Shown piece after piece: positions 48,118 through 56,858 of a DNA stretch of 64,000 nt (its first letter is position 1; every line of letters begins with the position of its first letter). Made by a program: the position numbers and the translations under genes. The notes beneath the pieces were generated by a model, which was not told the origin of the DNA, did no database searches, and saw only the letters and a list, made by a program, of their open reading frames with translations. The DNA lies in the NCBI GenBank assembly GCA_020724465.1, contig DYGX01000002.1:248001-312000 (forward strand). Direction: 5' to 3'. Source of the DNA: Thermoflexus sp. Lineage in GTDB: Bacteria > Chloroflexota > Anaerolineae > Aggregatilineales > Aggregatilineaceae.

Positions 48118-49776
48118 ATGTCCCGCTACAAATCTCCTACCTGGTACAAGGATGCGGTATTTTACGAATTGTATGTGCGTGCTTTCAAAGATGGCAACGG
48201 CGACGGTCACGGCGATTTCAAAGGGTTGCTTTCAAAACTGGACTATCTCCAACAGCTCGGTGTCGACTGTATCTGGCTGCTTCCGGTCTTTCCATCGCCC
48301 CTGGTCGATGACGGCTACGATGTATCGGACTATCGCAACATCCATGAGGATTACGGCACGCTGGACGATTTCAAGGCGGTCGTAGACGCGATCCACCAGC
48401 GCGGCATGACGGTTATCATCGACATTGTGGTCAACCACACGTCCGATCAGCACCCGTGGTTTATCGAGTCGCGCTCGTCGAAGCAGTCGCCGCTGCGCGA
48501 CTGGTACGTGTGGAGCGAGACTGATCAGAAATACCGCGAGGCGCGCATCATCTTTCTGGACACCGAAAGCTCGAACTGGACCTACGATCCGCTCACGGGG
48601 GAGTACTACTGGCACCGCTTCTACAGCCAGCAGCCAGACTTGAACTACGACAACCCGGCCGTCCAGCAGGAAATGCTGGACATCATTGACTTCTGGCTGG
48701 AAATGGGCGTGGACGGGTTCCGGGTTGACGCCGTACCGTACCTGTTCGAGCGCGAAGGCACGAACTGCGAGAATCTGCCGGAGACGCACGCCTACGTCCG
48801 GCGAATGCGCGCGCATGTCGAGGCGAAATGGCCAGGGCGTATCTTGCTGGCCGAGGCGAACCAGTGGCCCGAAGATGTGCGGGCGTACTTCGGGACCGAA
48901 GACGCACCGGAGTTCCACATGGCGTTTCACTTCCCGATCATGCCCCGCCTCTATCTGGCACTCAAACAGCGCACGCGCAAGAGCATCGTGGACATCATGA
49001 ACCGCACGCCGCCGATCCCGCCCGACGCGCAGTGGTGCGTCTTCTTGCGCAACCACGATGAGCTGACGCTCGAAATGGTGACCGAGGAAGAGCGCCAGTA
49101 TATGTGGGCGCATTACGCGCCGGAGCCTCGCATGCGCCTGAATCTGGGCATCCGCCGCCGGCTGGCACCGCTGCTCGACAACGATCAGCGGCGGATCCGC
49201 CTGCTGAACGCGTTGCTCTTCACCCTGCCGGGATCGCCGATCATCTATTATGGCGATGAAATCGGGATGGGCGACGATATCTGGCGCGATGACCGAAACG
49301 GGGTTCGCACGCCGATGCAGTGGGATTACTCGAAGAACGCCGGTTTTTCGGACGCCGATGAGCTGTACGAAGCGGTCATCGACGACGAGGTGTACGGATA
49401 TCAGCATCTTAACGTCGTCCAGCAGCAGGCCGAGCCCAACTCGCTGTGGTATGCCATCCGTCATATGCTGGCCGTGCGGCGCAACTACCGGGCTTTTGGG
49501 CGTGGGACATTTGAGTTTGTGCTGCCGGAGAACGAGGCGATCCTGGGCTATTGGCGCGAGGTGGACGGCGCCGAGGACGTGCCAAGCGAGCACGAGCGGT
49601 TTCTGGTGCTGGCGAACCTGACCGACGAGCCGCAGCCCGGCGAGCTGGATCTCAGCGCCTTTGCCGGAAGCGAGCCGATCGATGTGTTGACGGGCGCTCG
49701 CTGGCCGGCGATTGGCGCAGAGCCGTACCGGTTTGAACTGGCTCCGTACGGCTACCACTGGCTGCGAATTCGCTAG
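48118..49776 (+). CDS. treS: Trehalose synthase (maltose alpha-glucosyltransferase), GH13
   Basis: TreS converts maltose into trehalose and back within one active site. The 552-residue protein has a GH13 barrel: WYKDAVFYELYVRAFKDGNG, GVDCIWLLPVFPSPLVDDGY, IIDIVVNHTSDQHPWF, the nucleophile in GVDGFRVDAVPYLFE (Asp near 204), the acid Glu in LLAEANQWPEDV (near 244) and the third acid in RNHDELTLEMV (near 311), ending with the TreS-typical DDIWRDDRNGVRTPMQWD. Length and order match TreS rather than alpha-amylase. The maltokinase domain found fused in some relatives is absent. Trehalose protects against drying and salt. Confidence 0.93.
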   Translation: MSRYKSPTWYKDAVFYELYVRAFKDGNGDGHGDFKGLLSKLDYLQQLGVDCIWLLPVFPSPLVDDGYDVSDYRNIHEDYGTLDDFKAVVDAIHQRGMTVIIDIVVNHTSDQHPWFIESRSSKQSPLRDWYVWSETDQKYREARIIFLDTESSNWTYDPLTGEYYWHRFYSQQPDLNYDNPAVQQEMLDIIDFWLEMGVDGFRVDAVPYLFEREGTNCENLPETHAYVRRMRAHVEAKWPGRILLAEANQWPEDVRAYFGTEDAPEFHMAFHFPIMPRLYLALKQRTRKSIVDIMNRTPPIPPDAQWCVFLRNHDELTLEMVTEEERQYMWAHYAPEPRMRLNLGIRRRLAPLLDNDQRRIRLLNALLFTLPGSPIIYYGDEIGMGDDIWRDDRNGVRTPMQWDYSKNAGFSDADELYEAVIDDEVYGYQHLNVVQQQAEPNSLWYAIRHMLAVRRNYRAFGRGTFEFVLPENEAILGYWREVDGAEDVPSEHERFLVLANLTDEPQPGELDLSAFAGSEPIDVLTGARWPAIGAEPYRFELAPYGYHWLRIR

Positions 49777-49794
49777 GGTGCGCCGGGCGCTGCT

Positions 49795-50889
49795 TCAGGC
49801 AGGCACGACTTCCGTCTTGACCAGGCTGACGTTCAGCGCGCTGGCAATCACGGTCGCGGCGGCTTCGGCCCAGTTGCGCGCCCGGTCGTAGGCGGCCTGA
49901 TCAGCTTCGTGCTGGCGCAGGTATTCGATTCCAGCGCGCAGGTCGACGTTGAACTTGTCGCTGCTGGGCACGTGCTGGCGCGACAAATCGCTGGTGGTCG
50001 TGTGCACCGTTTGGGCGAGCAGGACGGATTCATCCCGCAAGGTGAGATAGATCTCCCACAGCGTGGTTGTCAGGGTTACATCGACAACCACCCCATCGTC
50101 CAGCTCACGCTGCGCTCCTTCTTCCAGGACCGACTGCCGCAGCTCGATATTGCGCACGTCCGCGAGCGGGATCGTGCGCGCGCGCTGGCCGCCGAACAGC
50201 GTGCCGAGAAGCCCTGTGGCCGGCATCAGCCGGATCTCGTTGGCGCGCGCATCGAAAGTGGCCTGGTTGAAAGCGGGCGCGATCCGGCCCTTGCGCCGCT
50301 CTGCCGCAGAAGGTTTCGACTGGCGCAGCAAGAGCTGATCGCGGGTGTGGCCCAGCCAGGCGGTCGGTCCGTCCAGCGGCAGCCGGATGCTTCGCGCAGC
50401 CAGCTTGACCCGCTCCGGCCCGATATCCTCGCGATGGTGCGGGACAAGCGGCCCGGTCGCTCCGCCAGAACCGGCAGCCGGGCGGGCGAGCTTCTTCGCG
50501 CCGAAAATCTGCAGCGGGCAGCCGATATGCTCCGCCAGCGCGCGCCCGGCCTGTTGAGCCGCAGCGGCGTCGCGCATGTTCTCGCCGGGCGGCCAGCGGA
50601 CCAGCTCAATCCACCGTGCCTTTTCTTCGCCATGGGCGGCGATGTGCAGCCCCAGCAGCCAACGCTGCTCGCGCATCTCGTAGCCCAGGATGACAGCCTG
50701 CACATAATCGACGGATAGCACCGTGCCGGGCAGGCGGTGCGCTGCGCCAAACCCGGCCCGGTACTTGATCACCCCTGCGCCGCGCCGCGCTTCGAATACC
50801 GGCAGATGGGCGACCGATTCGTCTGGAATGAGCGCCCACACACCGTCTTGAACGGCGATCTCGTATCCTTCAGCCGCGATCGTCGTCAT
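49795..50889 (-). CDS. Protein of unknown function, 364 residues
   Basis: I do not recognise this protein. It has no signal peptide or membrane helix and seems to be a soluble cytoplasmic protein. The N-terminal half is mixed alpha/beta (YVQAVILGYEMREQRWLLGL, HIAAHGEEKARWIELVRWPP). The middle has ERRKGRIAPAFNQATFDARA and RARTIPLADVRNIELRQSVL, and the latter resembles the beta strands of a PH-like domain (I-x-L-x-D-V-x-N-I-E). The C-terminal 60 residues are helical. A PH-like membrane protein gene lies to its right on the opposite strand. Function remains unassigned. Confidence 0.6.
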   Translation of the reverse strand: MTTIAAEGYEIAVQDGVWALIPDESVAHLPVFEARRGAGVIKYRAGFGAAHRLPGTVLSVDYVQAVILGYEMREQRWLLGLHIAAHGEEKARWIELVRWPPGENMRDAAAAQQAGRALAEHIGCPLQIFGAKKLARPAAGSGGATGPLVPHHREDIGPERVKLAARSIRLPLDGPTAWLGHTRDQLLLRQSKPSAAERRKGRIAPAFNQATFDARANEIRLMPATGLLGTLFGGQRARTIPLADVRNIELRQSVLEEGAQRELDDGVVVDVTLTTTLWEIYLTLRDESVLLAQTVHTTTSDLSRQHVPSSDKFNVDLRAGIEYLRQHEADQAAYDRARNWAEAAATVIASALNVSLVKTEVVPA

Positions 50890-51035
50890 TGCTGTTTCCC
50901 CCGTTCGTCCCCTGCCTTCTTCAAGTGTATGGAACTTTTGCAGAGGCGTCTAGCCTGTCCGGAGGGCTAGGCTTGACAGCCAGCGTGAGGCGAGTAGACT
51001 GCGTGTAGTGCTGGCTGCTGCCAAAGGAGGGGAGC

Positions 51036-51704
51036 ATGACGCGCCAAGAGGAAGACAGGGAGTCCGCACGCGAAGTGCGGCGGCACCCCCTGCTGGTCTA
51101 TTACAATTTGGGCCGCCGCTATCGGCCGCCTGCGCTTCTGCTGATGATCCTGGGGCTGTTTGCTTTCCTTCCTGGCTTCATCGAAGAACTGGATACCGGT
51201 GTGGCAGAGCCGGAGACACTGGCGGTGATCGGTCTGGTGCTGATCCTGGTTGGCGCGGCGCTGTGGCTGTTCACTGTGCTGGCGACGCACTATTCGTACG
51301 TCGAAGCGCGCCCCGATGTGCTGGTGGTGCGCGGGCCGTTTCACCAGACGGTGGTCAGCTACCAGCGCGTACGGGTGGTACAGCCGGTCCAGGTGTCGCA
51401 GCTCTTTCCGCGCAAAGAGTTGAAGGGGGTGGGGCGCCCGCTAGTCCGGCCGCTGCTGGCGATGACGGCGGCTGAGGTACAGATGCGTTCCTGGCCGGAA
51501 CCGAAGGAGCGGCTGATGCGGCGCTACGGGCGCTATCTGTTCTCGCCCCGCGCCGAGGGGTGGTTGTTCATCGTGCCCGCCTACAGCGCCCTGATCCGGC
51601 AGATTGACGCGGCAATCCAGCGCAAGGGCGAGCGGGATCGAGGGGGGACCGCGTACGAGGATCCCATTGAACGTCTGAAGTATTACAGCGAACCTGGCGC
51701 CTAG
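51036..51704 (+). CDS. Membrane protein with PH-like domain
   Basis: The 222-residue protein has two transmembrane helices (about 30-50 and 62-85: ALLLMILGLFAFLPGFIEEL; LAVIGLVLILVGAALWLFTV) followed by a beta-rich region like bacterial PH domains (about 90-200: SYVEARPDVLVVRGPFHQTV, VSYQRVRVVQPVQVSQLFP). It has a helical tail. AGGAGGGGAG before the ATG is a strong ribosome site. No partner is evident apart from the unknown gene on the left. Confidence 0.72.
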   Translation: MTRQEEDRESAREVRRHPLLVYYNLGRRYRPPALLLMILGLFAFLPGFIEELDTGVAEPETLAVIGLVLILVGAALWLFTVLATHYSYVEARPDVLVVRGPFHQTVVSYQRVRVVQPVQVSQLFPRKELKGVGRPLVRPLLAMTAAEVQMRSWPEPKERLMRRYGRYLFSPRAEGWLFIVPAYSALIRQIDAAIQRKGERDRGGTAYEDPIERLKYYSEPGA

Positions 51705-51734
51705 ACGAGAACGCAGGCCAGGCGCGAACACAAC

Positions 51735-51762
51735 AGGCGGCGCCGGAGCCCGGGCCGCCTGC
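51735..51762. terminator. Terminator shared by the PH-like gene and rplJ-rplL
   Basis: CAGGCGGC and GCCGCCTG (51735-51742 and 51755-51762) form a perfect 8-bp stem with a 12-base loop. CTTGTTTGTC follows on the plus strand and TTGTGTT on the minus strand. Confidence 0.7.
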
Positions 51763-51790
51763 TTGTTTGTCCGCTAAGCGCACAGACCGT

Positions 51791-52183
51791 TTACTTGATC
51801 TCGACCGTCGCGCCAGCCGCTTCGAGCTTGGCTTTCGCGTCGTTGGCGGCTTCCTTGGTCACCGCTTCCATGACGTTGTTCGGGGCGCCTTCCACCAGAT
51901 CCTTCGCTTCCTTCAGGCCGAGGTTGGTCAGGCTGCGCACGACCTTGATGACCTCGATCTTCTTGGGGCCAACGTCTTTGAGGACGACGTCGAACTCGGT
52001 CTTCTCTTCTTCCTCTTCGGCGGGCGCGGCGGCCGCAGCCGGCGCCATCATGGGCATCGCGCCCATCGCCATCGGGGCCGCCGCCTCGACGCCCCACTCT
52101 TCTTCCAGCATGCGCTTCAGTTCCGCCGCTTCCATCACGGTCAGGGCGCTGAGTTCTTCGACGAGCTTCTTCAGGTCAGCCAT
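51791..52183 (-). CDS. rplL: 50S ribosomal protein L7/L12
   Basis: The 130-residue protein forms the stalk that recruits translation factors. It has the dimer-forming N-terminus ([20 protein letters not shown]), an Ala/Glu-rich hinge ([20 protein letters not shown]) and the C-terminal domain [20 protein letters not shown], then [20 protein letters not shown]. It follows rplJ, the usual order, with an 88-base gap. Confidence 0.97.
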   Translation of the reverse strand: MADLKKLVEELSALTVMEAAELKRMLEEEWGVEAAAPMAMGAMPMMAPAAAAAPAEEEEEKTEFDVVLKDVGPKKIEVIKVVRSLTNLGLKEAKDLVEGAPNNVMEAVTKEAANDAKAKLEAAGATVEIK

Positions 52184-52271
52184 TTTGACAGGTTCCTTTC
52201 GGGTATCTGCGTCTTAATCGATCCAGACGATTGATGTGCTTGCTTGGCAATAGACGAACGATCGCGCCGCG

Positions 52272-52829
52272 TTACGCGGCTTCTTTCTGGCTGTAGGCGG
52301 CCAGAACGTTGACCAGCCCCTCGCTGCCGGCCTTGATGACCGCGACGACACCGCGTGCAGGCTCGTTGAGCAGGCTGAGGAACTGGGCCATCGGCATCGT
52401 GAGCAGGCCCAGAATCTCGGCGCGGAGCGTATCCAGCGGCGGCAGCTCCGAGATCGCTTCAAGCTGCTTGCCGTCCACGATCGTCTCGTTGAGTATGCCG
52501 CCCTTGATCACGAAAATGTCGGTGGTCTTGGCGAATTCGAGCACGTTCTTGATGGTCTGCGGCAGGTCCTGCTGGGCGACAGCGATCGCCACCGGGCCGG
52601 TCAGCAGATCCTCGGGGACGGCCATACCCACCTGCTGGAGCGCGCGCTTCAGGAGCGTGTTCTTGGTCACGACCAGGCTCGCGTTGTTCTCGCGAAGCTT
52701 GGCGCGCAGGCTGTCGAGCTGGTGAACCGTCATGCCGCGATATTCGGTAATGACGACGCCCTGCGCCGACTGGAGCATGGTCACATAGCTGTCCAGGATT
52801 TCGGTCTTACGCTGCTTTGTGAGAGCCAA
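52272..52829 (-). CDS. rplJ: 50S ribosomal protein L10
   Basis: The 185-residue protein anchors the L7/L12 stalk on 23S rRNA. It starts TTG (MALTKQRKTEILDSY) with GGAGG nine bases upstream. Typical features are GVVITEYRGMTVHQLDSLRA, LREN NASLVVTKNTLLKRAL near residue 45-65, and ALTVA-like beta strands followed by the C-terminal L12-binding helix (about 150-180). rplK and rplA, often upstream, are absent here; the unit starts with an L10 leader RNA. Confidence 0.95.
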   Translation of the reverse strand: MALTKQRKTEILDSYVTMLQSAQGVVITEYRGMTVHQLDSLRAKLRENNASLVVTKNTLLKRALQQVGMAVPEDLLTGPVAIAVAQQDLPQTIKNVLEFAKTTDIFVIKGGILNETIVDGKQLEAISELPPLDTLRAEILGLLTMPMAQFLSLLNEPARGVVAVIKAGSEGLVNVLAAYSQKEAA

Positions 52830-52837
52830 GTGCGCTT

Positions 52838-53044
52838 TCCTCCTTTCCTCGGAAATCTGCCCGCAGGGGAAGCCAACAAAAAACGGCCTCCGCGTAAGGG
52901 CGAAGACCGTTCACACTTCAGCAGAAATGTGACGCCATAAGCTGGACTTGGGTCTTCACCTCGGCAGGTCGACGCGCGGTCGATTAAGCCCATGCGGGCG
53001 CCTGCTGTCTGCGGTAAAGCGCCAGTGACCTGGCGGATAATGCG
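52838..53044 (-). ncRNA. Ribosomal protein L10 leader with attenuator hairpin
   Basis: The 5' region of the rplJ message has the conserved core of the L10 leader: AGCAGGCGCC, then TTAATCG and CCTGCCGAGGTG. The L10-L12 complex binds this RNA and lowers its own synthesis. The leader includes a hairpin followed by T residues (52876-52911), so control is probably by transcription attenuation. Confidence 0.82.
52876..52911 (-). terminator. Attenuator in the L10 leader
   Basis: On the minus strand a 12-base stem with two mismatches (52900-52911 with 52882-52893) is followed by TTTTTGTTG, about 47 bases before the rplJ start. Confidence 0.75.
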
Positions 53045-53050
53045 GACGGA

Positions 53051-53079
53051 ATGATACCAGCCGCTCGCGCGCTCGTCAA
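53051..53079 (-). promoter_or_regulatory. rplJ promoter
   Basis: On the minus strand TTGACG and TATCAT are 17 bases apart, giving a start near 53044 and a leader of about 215 bases. Confidence 0.7.
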
Positions 53080-53102
53080 TGGCGAGTTCGGGTGCGCGGT
53101 GG

Positions 53103-55613
53103 CTAGCGCCGCCCCCGCAGCCGGTCAAGCTTGCGCCGGATGAAGGCCCAGCGCGCTTCTTCCCAGGCTTCGTCGATCGCTTCGGGCGGCGGGACCGCCC
53201 GTTGCGCACGGGCCGGCGCATACCGGTTCTGGATGTAGGCCCGGGTGATGGCGTTGATCGGTTTCTCGCCGGTTGGCACTTCGCCCACCAGGTACCGGCG
53301 ACGCTCGTCTGGCGTAGCAGAGCGGTCCAGGCGCAGGCCGAGCCAGCGGGCGTAGATGCCCAGCCGCGCGTACGCTCGCTCGATGGCGTTCAGCCCGCCC
53401 AGGCCGCGATACTCAACATACCAGATGGCAAACAGCACGGCCAGAAGCAGCAGGACGATCACCAGCACGAACAGGCCCAGCGTGATGAGGATCGTTCGCA
53501 GCACATCACTGCCCTGATCCGCATCCACCGGCTGCATATCGAGCGGCGGCACCGGCGTGGGCGTAGGTGTGGGGGTTGGCGTCGGGGTGGGCGTGGGCGG
53601 CACCAGCGGATCCATCGCCTGGCTGGTCGGCGTGGCGTTCGCGCCCGCGTCGTCCGCCGGCGGCTCCGGCGTAGGCGTAGGGCTGGGCGTGAAGGTCGGT
53701 GTGGGCATCGGCGTCACCGTCGGCAGGATGGCCTGCGGCACCTGATCGCCTTCGCGATCCAGTGGCGATTCGTCCGCTGTCGGCTCGAATTCGACCCAAC
53801 TGTAGCCTGGGAAGTACACCTCGACCCACGTGTGCGCGTCGCGCTCGCGCACCAGGAAGGCACCGCGCTCGCTGTCCCACGTCCCCTGCGCGAAGCCGGC
53901 CGCCAGCCGGGACGGGATGCCCAGCGTGCGCAGCATCATGACCATGGCCGAGGCGTAGTAATTGCAGTAGCCCTCGCGCTGGTCGAACAGGAACCAGTCG
54001 ATCGGATCGCGCCCCTCAGGCGGAGCCGGGATCGTTTCGTTGTACTGGATGTTGGCGCGCAGCCAGCGCTCGATGGCCTTTGCCTGGTCGTACGGCGTTT
54101 GCGCCCCGGCACTGGCGACGATCTGCGCGGCCAGATCGCGCACGCGCGGTGTGACATCCCCGGCTCCCTGCAGATACAAATCGCGTACCCAGGCGGGGTA
54201 ATCTGTGCCGGCAGAGCGCAGCATATCGGCGGTGGCCGTGCTGATCGATGAGGTCACGGTGTACGAACTGCCGCGGCGCAAGGTTGAGCGCGCGCGGATA
54301 ATGGCGACGTCGGTCGGCAGCCTGGCGTTGACGCATGCCTGGCTTGACCGGTCGCCTACGCAGTCGAGTTCCGCTTCGACCGGCAGCCCCAGCCGCACCG
54401 GTTGAGGTGCGGTGTAGACCAGATTGGACGCTCTCAGCAGGACGTCAAAGGTTTGAACCACATCGCGCCGGGCGCCGGGAAGGGTCGGCTCGATGTGCAG
54501 CTCCAGACCGGAGCTGTCGGTGTAAGCGCGCACGGTGCGCACGTGGCTCCATTCCCACGAGGTGGGGTTGTAACTCTCGAAGACGGTCGAGCGCCAGTAA
54601 TAACGCGGGCCGACAGGCGCTTCGACGTAGAGCACCGGCTGATCGCCAAGCTGGATCGCGCCGCTGAGGCGCAGCCGGTCGCCGCCATAATAGTCGGTGG
54701 TGGCGATGCCCTCGCCTTCCAGGGACGAAAAGAGCCGGTTCCACACATCGGCGAGCTGGGCCATCCGCTCGCCCGAAAACAGCTCGCGGAGCCGTTCCAG
54801 GCTGCGGCTGTCATCGCCCGCCGGCGCCAGCCATGCCAGCGCCACGATGACCACGGCCAGGATGCCGCCAACCTGGAAGAATGTGCGGCGGACGTGCTGC
54901 GGGAAGTGGACCCGGTTAATGTACCATTCGAACTCGCGGGCGTCGATGTGCGAGCGGATCAGTAGCAGCAGCGACAGGATGACAAACGCGACCAGGTAAC
55001 CATCCAGCGATCGGTCGCCCTGGTAGTAAAACTGGTTGGTGACCAGCACAAGGCCGGTGGGGATGATCACGCGCCAAACGCGATCGATGCGGAAAACGTG
55101 CCACGCGGCGTTGTGCCCCAGATACCAGAACAGGACCGAAAGGAAAACCACGAAGGCCACGTCATCGTTCGGTGGCTGTCGCCCGGCCAGCCCTTCATTG
55201 ATCCAGGCGTTAAGTTGATCGGCCAGCGTCAGGACGCGCTCGCGCAGGCCGCCGGAGTCGACCAGGACATAGGCGCTGACACCCGTCACCCCTGCCAGGC
55301 TGTAGGTGGTGCTGAGGACGAGCGCCATCAGTTCGGAGTAGTGGCTGCGCGCCAGCAGAAAGCCAAACCCGACGGAGAGGAAGCTGACAATCGCCAGGGC
55401 CTCAAGGCCGCGTGTCCAGCCCGCCGCGCCAACGGCCAGCGCGGTGACGAGCATCAACGCCCACGTCATGAGCAGGCTGCTGAAATCGCCGCGTGCGAAG
55501 ATGGCGCGGTACTGGTTCCGCAGGCGCCGCCGCCAGCGCCCCGAGGTCCTGGGCATGCGAAACGGGCGAGAGTCGCCCGCAGCCGCCGGTTGCAGGTTTT
55601 GTGTCGTGGTCAT
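53103..55613 (-). CDS. Transglutaminase-like membrane protein (TgpA type)
   Basis: The 836-residue protein has about six N-terminal membrane helices (residues 45-260: LLMTWALMLVTALAVGAAGW; FFQVGGILAVVIVALAWLAP), an outer domain, a transglutaminase-like core, a Pro/Thr-rich spacer (about 630-690) and one more helix near 710-735. The core has the Cys in REGYCNYYASAMVMMLRTLG (about 549), then IPSRLAAGFAQGTW and the His in ERDAHTWVEVYFPGYSWVEF. It ends with a DUF4129-like region. TgpA-type proteins crosslink or cut peptides outside the cell; the substrate is unknown. The L10 leader lies beyond its stop, with rplJ reading away on the same strand. Confidence 0.88.
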   Translation of the reverse strand: MTTTQNLQPAAAGDSRPFRMPRTSGRWRRRLRNQYRAIFARGDFSSLLMTWALMLVTALAVGAAGWTRGLEALAIVSFLSVGFGFLLARSHYSELMALVLSTTYSLAGVTGVSAYVLVDSGGLRERVLTLADQLNAWINEGLAGRQPPNDDVAFVVFLSVLFWYLGHNAAWHVFRIDRVWRVIIPTGLVLVTNQFYYQGDRSLDGYLVAFVILSLLLLIRSHIDAREFEWYINRVHFPQHVRRTFFQVGGILAVVIVALAWLAPAGDDSRSLERLRELFSGERMAQLADVWNRLFSSLEGEGIATTDYYGGDRLRLSGAIQLGDQPVLYVEAPVGPRYYWRSTVFESYNPTSWEWSHVRTVRAYTDSSGLELHIEPTLPGARRDVVQTFDVLLRASNLVYTAPQPVRLGLPVEAELDCVGDRSSQACVNARLPTDVAIIRARSTLRRGSSYTVTSSISTATADMLRSAGTDYPAWVRDLYLQGAGDVTPRVRDLAAQIVASAGAQTPYDQAKAIERWLRANIQYNETIPAPPEGRDPIDWFLFDQREGYCNYYASAMVMMLRTLGIPSRLAAGFAQGTWDSERGAFLVRERDAHTWVEVYFPGYSWVEFEPTADESPLDREGDQVPQAILPTVTPMPTPTFTPSPTPTPEPPADDAGANATPTSQAMDPLVPPTPTPTPTPTPTPTPVPPLDMQPVDADQGSDVLRTILITLGLFVLVIVLLLLAVLFAIWYVEYRGLGGLNAIERAYARLGIYARWLGLRLDRSATPDERRRYLVGEVPTGEKPINAITRAYIQNRYAPARAQRAVPPPEAIDEAWEEARWAFIRRKLDRLRGRR

Positions 55614-55737
55614 CGATCGCGAGCTAACTCACCACCGCGTGGTGCACAGCTTCCACTCCAGCGCGCCCCAAGATTACCGATAAACCCTCGCGCTTCAATT
55701 GTAGGGTGTTTCACCCGGTGCGCCAAAAAAACGGCGG

Positions 55738-55766
55738 TTGTACGGGTGCCATGAAGCGCATATAAT
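55738..55766 (+). promoter_or_regulatory. Esterase promoter, probably leaderless
   Basis: TTGTAC and a perfect TATAAT are exactly 17 bases apart. The -10 ends seven bases before ATG 55774, which places the transcription start at the start codon. Confidence 0.75.
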
Positions 55767-55773
55767 TCGCCCC

Positions 55774-56844
55774 ATGATACCCAAAAGACGCGCACTTGAA
55801 CTCTTCGTTTTCCTGACGCTCGTACTTCTGACAGCCTGCGAGCCGCTCGCTCCCCAACAGACCCCGCAGATCATCGTCGTGACCGGTGTGACCGAACCGG
55901 CCCCGTTGCAAGGTGAGGGGGATGTGGTCGAAGCGGCGGCAAACAACGATGTTGATGTTGGCGGGCTGGCGATCCCGGCTGTGGGTGTAGTCAATACCCC
56001 GCTGCCAACCTCGACACCCTCGCCGGTTCCAACACCGCTGCCGACAGCCACGCCGTTTGGCTGCCGCGAGTCGTCCGGGCGGGTGATTGAAGATTCGGTC
56101 TTCAGCGCGATCACCGGCGGCGACGTGCCTTTTGTGATGTACCTGCCGCCCTGCTTCTATGAGAGCTGGCGCCGCTATCCCTACGTCATCCTGCTGCATG
56201 GGACCGGCTACGACGAGCGGATGTGGCTTGATCTGGGCGTGGTCGAGACGATGGACAAGGGCATCAAGAGCGGTGTGCTGCCCCCGATGGTGCTGGTCAT
56301 GCCCGATGGGGATGTCCTGTCGGAGCTAAATAATCAGCCGGTCGCGCAGTCCTACGAAGGCTTTCTTCTGAATGAGCTGATCCCGGCATTGGAACGTTTC
56401 GAAACCGGCTACTGCCTCTGGTCGGCGCGCGATGGCCGCGCCATCGGTGGCATCTCGCGCGGCGGCTTCTGGGCGTTCAGCATCGCGCTGCGCCACCCGG
56501 ATCTGTTTGCCGCGGTGGGCGGGCACAGCCCGTTCTTCGATCCGGACAATGCTGTGGCAGAGACGAATCCGCTCGACCTGGCGACGCAGGCTGGTCTGAG
56601 CAAGTCCGCCCCGCGCATCTGGATCGACAGCGCCGCCGACGACTACGTCATCACCATGGTCGAGCGCATGGCGCAGACCCTTCAGGCCAGGGACGTAGCC
56701 CACGAGGTGATCATTCACCCCACCGGCGGGCACGAAGAGACCTACTGGAAAGCGCATCTGGCCGAGTATCTGGCGTTCTACGGGCGCGACTGGCCGCTGG
56801 ATAGCGCCGAGCTTCCCTCGTGCGAGGACGCGGTTGTAGGCTAG
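55774..56844 (+). CDS. Lipoprotein esterase, enterochelin-esterase-like
   Basis: The 356-residue protein has a lipoprotein signal (LFVFLTLVLLTACEPLAP), a short Pro/Thr spacer (about 75-95), and an esterase D-type alpha/beta-hydrolase domain: FVMYLPPCFYESWRRYPYVI, LLHGTGYDERMWLDLGV, the Ser in AIGGISRGGFWAFSIALRHP (about 228), an Asp in WIDSAADDYVI and His in HPTGGHEETYWKAHL. It acts outside the cell on an ester. The start at 55774 is chosen by the signal peptide and by the promoter; the frame is open to 55738, which would lie upstream of the -10. Confidence 0.85.
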   Translation: MIPKRRALELFVFLTLVLLTACEPLAPQQTPQIIVVTGVTEPAPLQGEGDVVEAAANNDVDVGGLAIPAVGVVNTPLPTSTPSPVPTPLPTATPFGCRESSGRVIEDSVFSAITGGDVPFVMYLPPCFYESWRRYPYVILLHGTGYDERMWLDLGVVETMDKGIKSGVLPPMVLVMPDGDVLSELNNQPVAQSYEGFLLNELIPALERFETGYCLWSARDGRAIGGISRGGFWAFSIALRHPDLFAAVGGHSPFFDPDNAVAETNPLDLATQAGLSKSAPRIWIDSAADDYVITMVERMAQTLQARDVAHEVIIHPTGGHEETYWKAHLAEYLAFYGRDWPLDSAELPSCEDAVVG

Positions 56845-56858
56845 CGTGGCGCAGCCCG

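Noticed and set aside
46918-48210. 430-codon minus-strand frame across the FHA and TPR genes
   Set aside because: It runs antisense through the FHA domain and through the promoter palindrome, and lacks any recognisable domain.
53520-53720. Short repeats in the transglutaminase gene as a CRISPR or satellite array
   Set aside because: They are Pro/Thr codons in a protein spacer, in frame and imperfect, without unique spacers.
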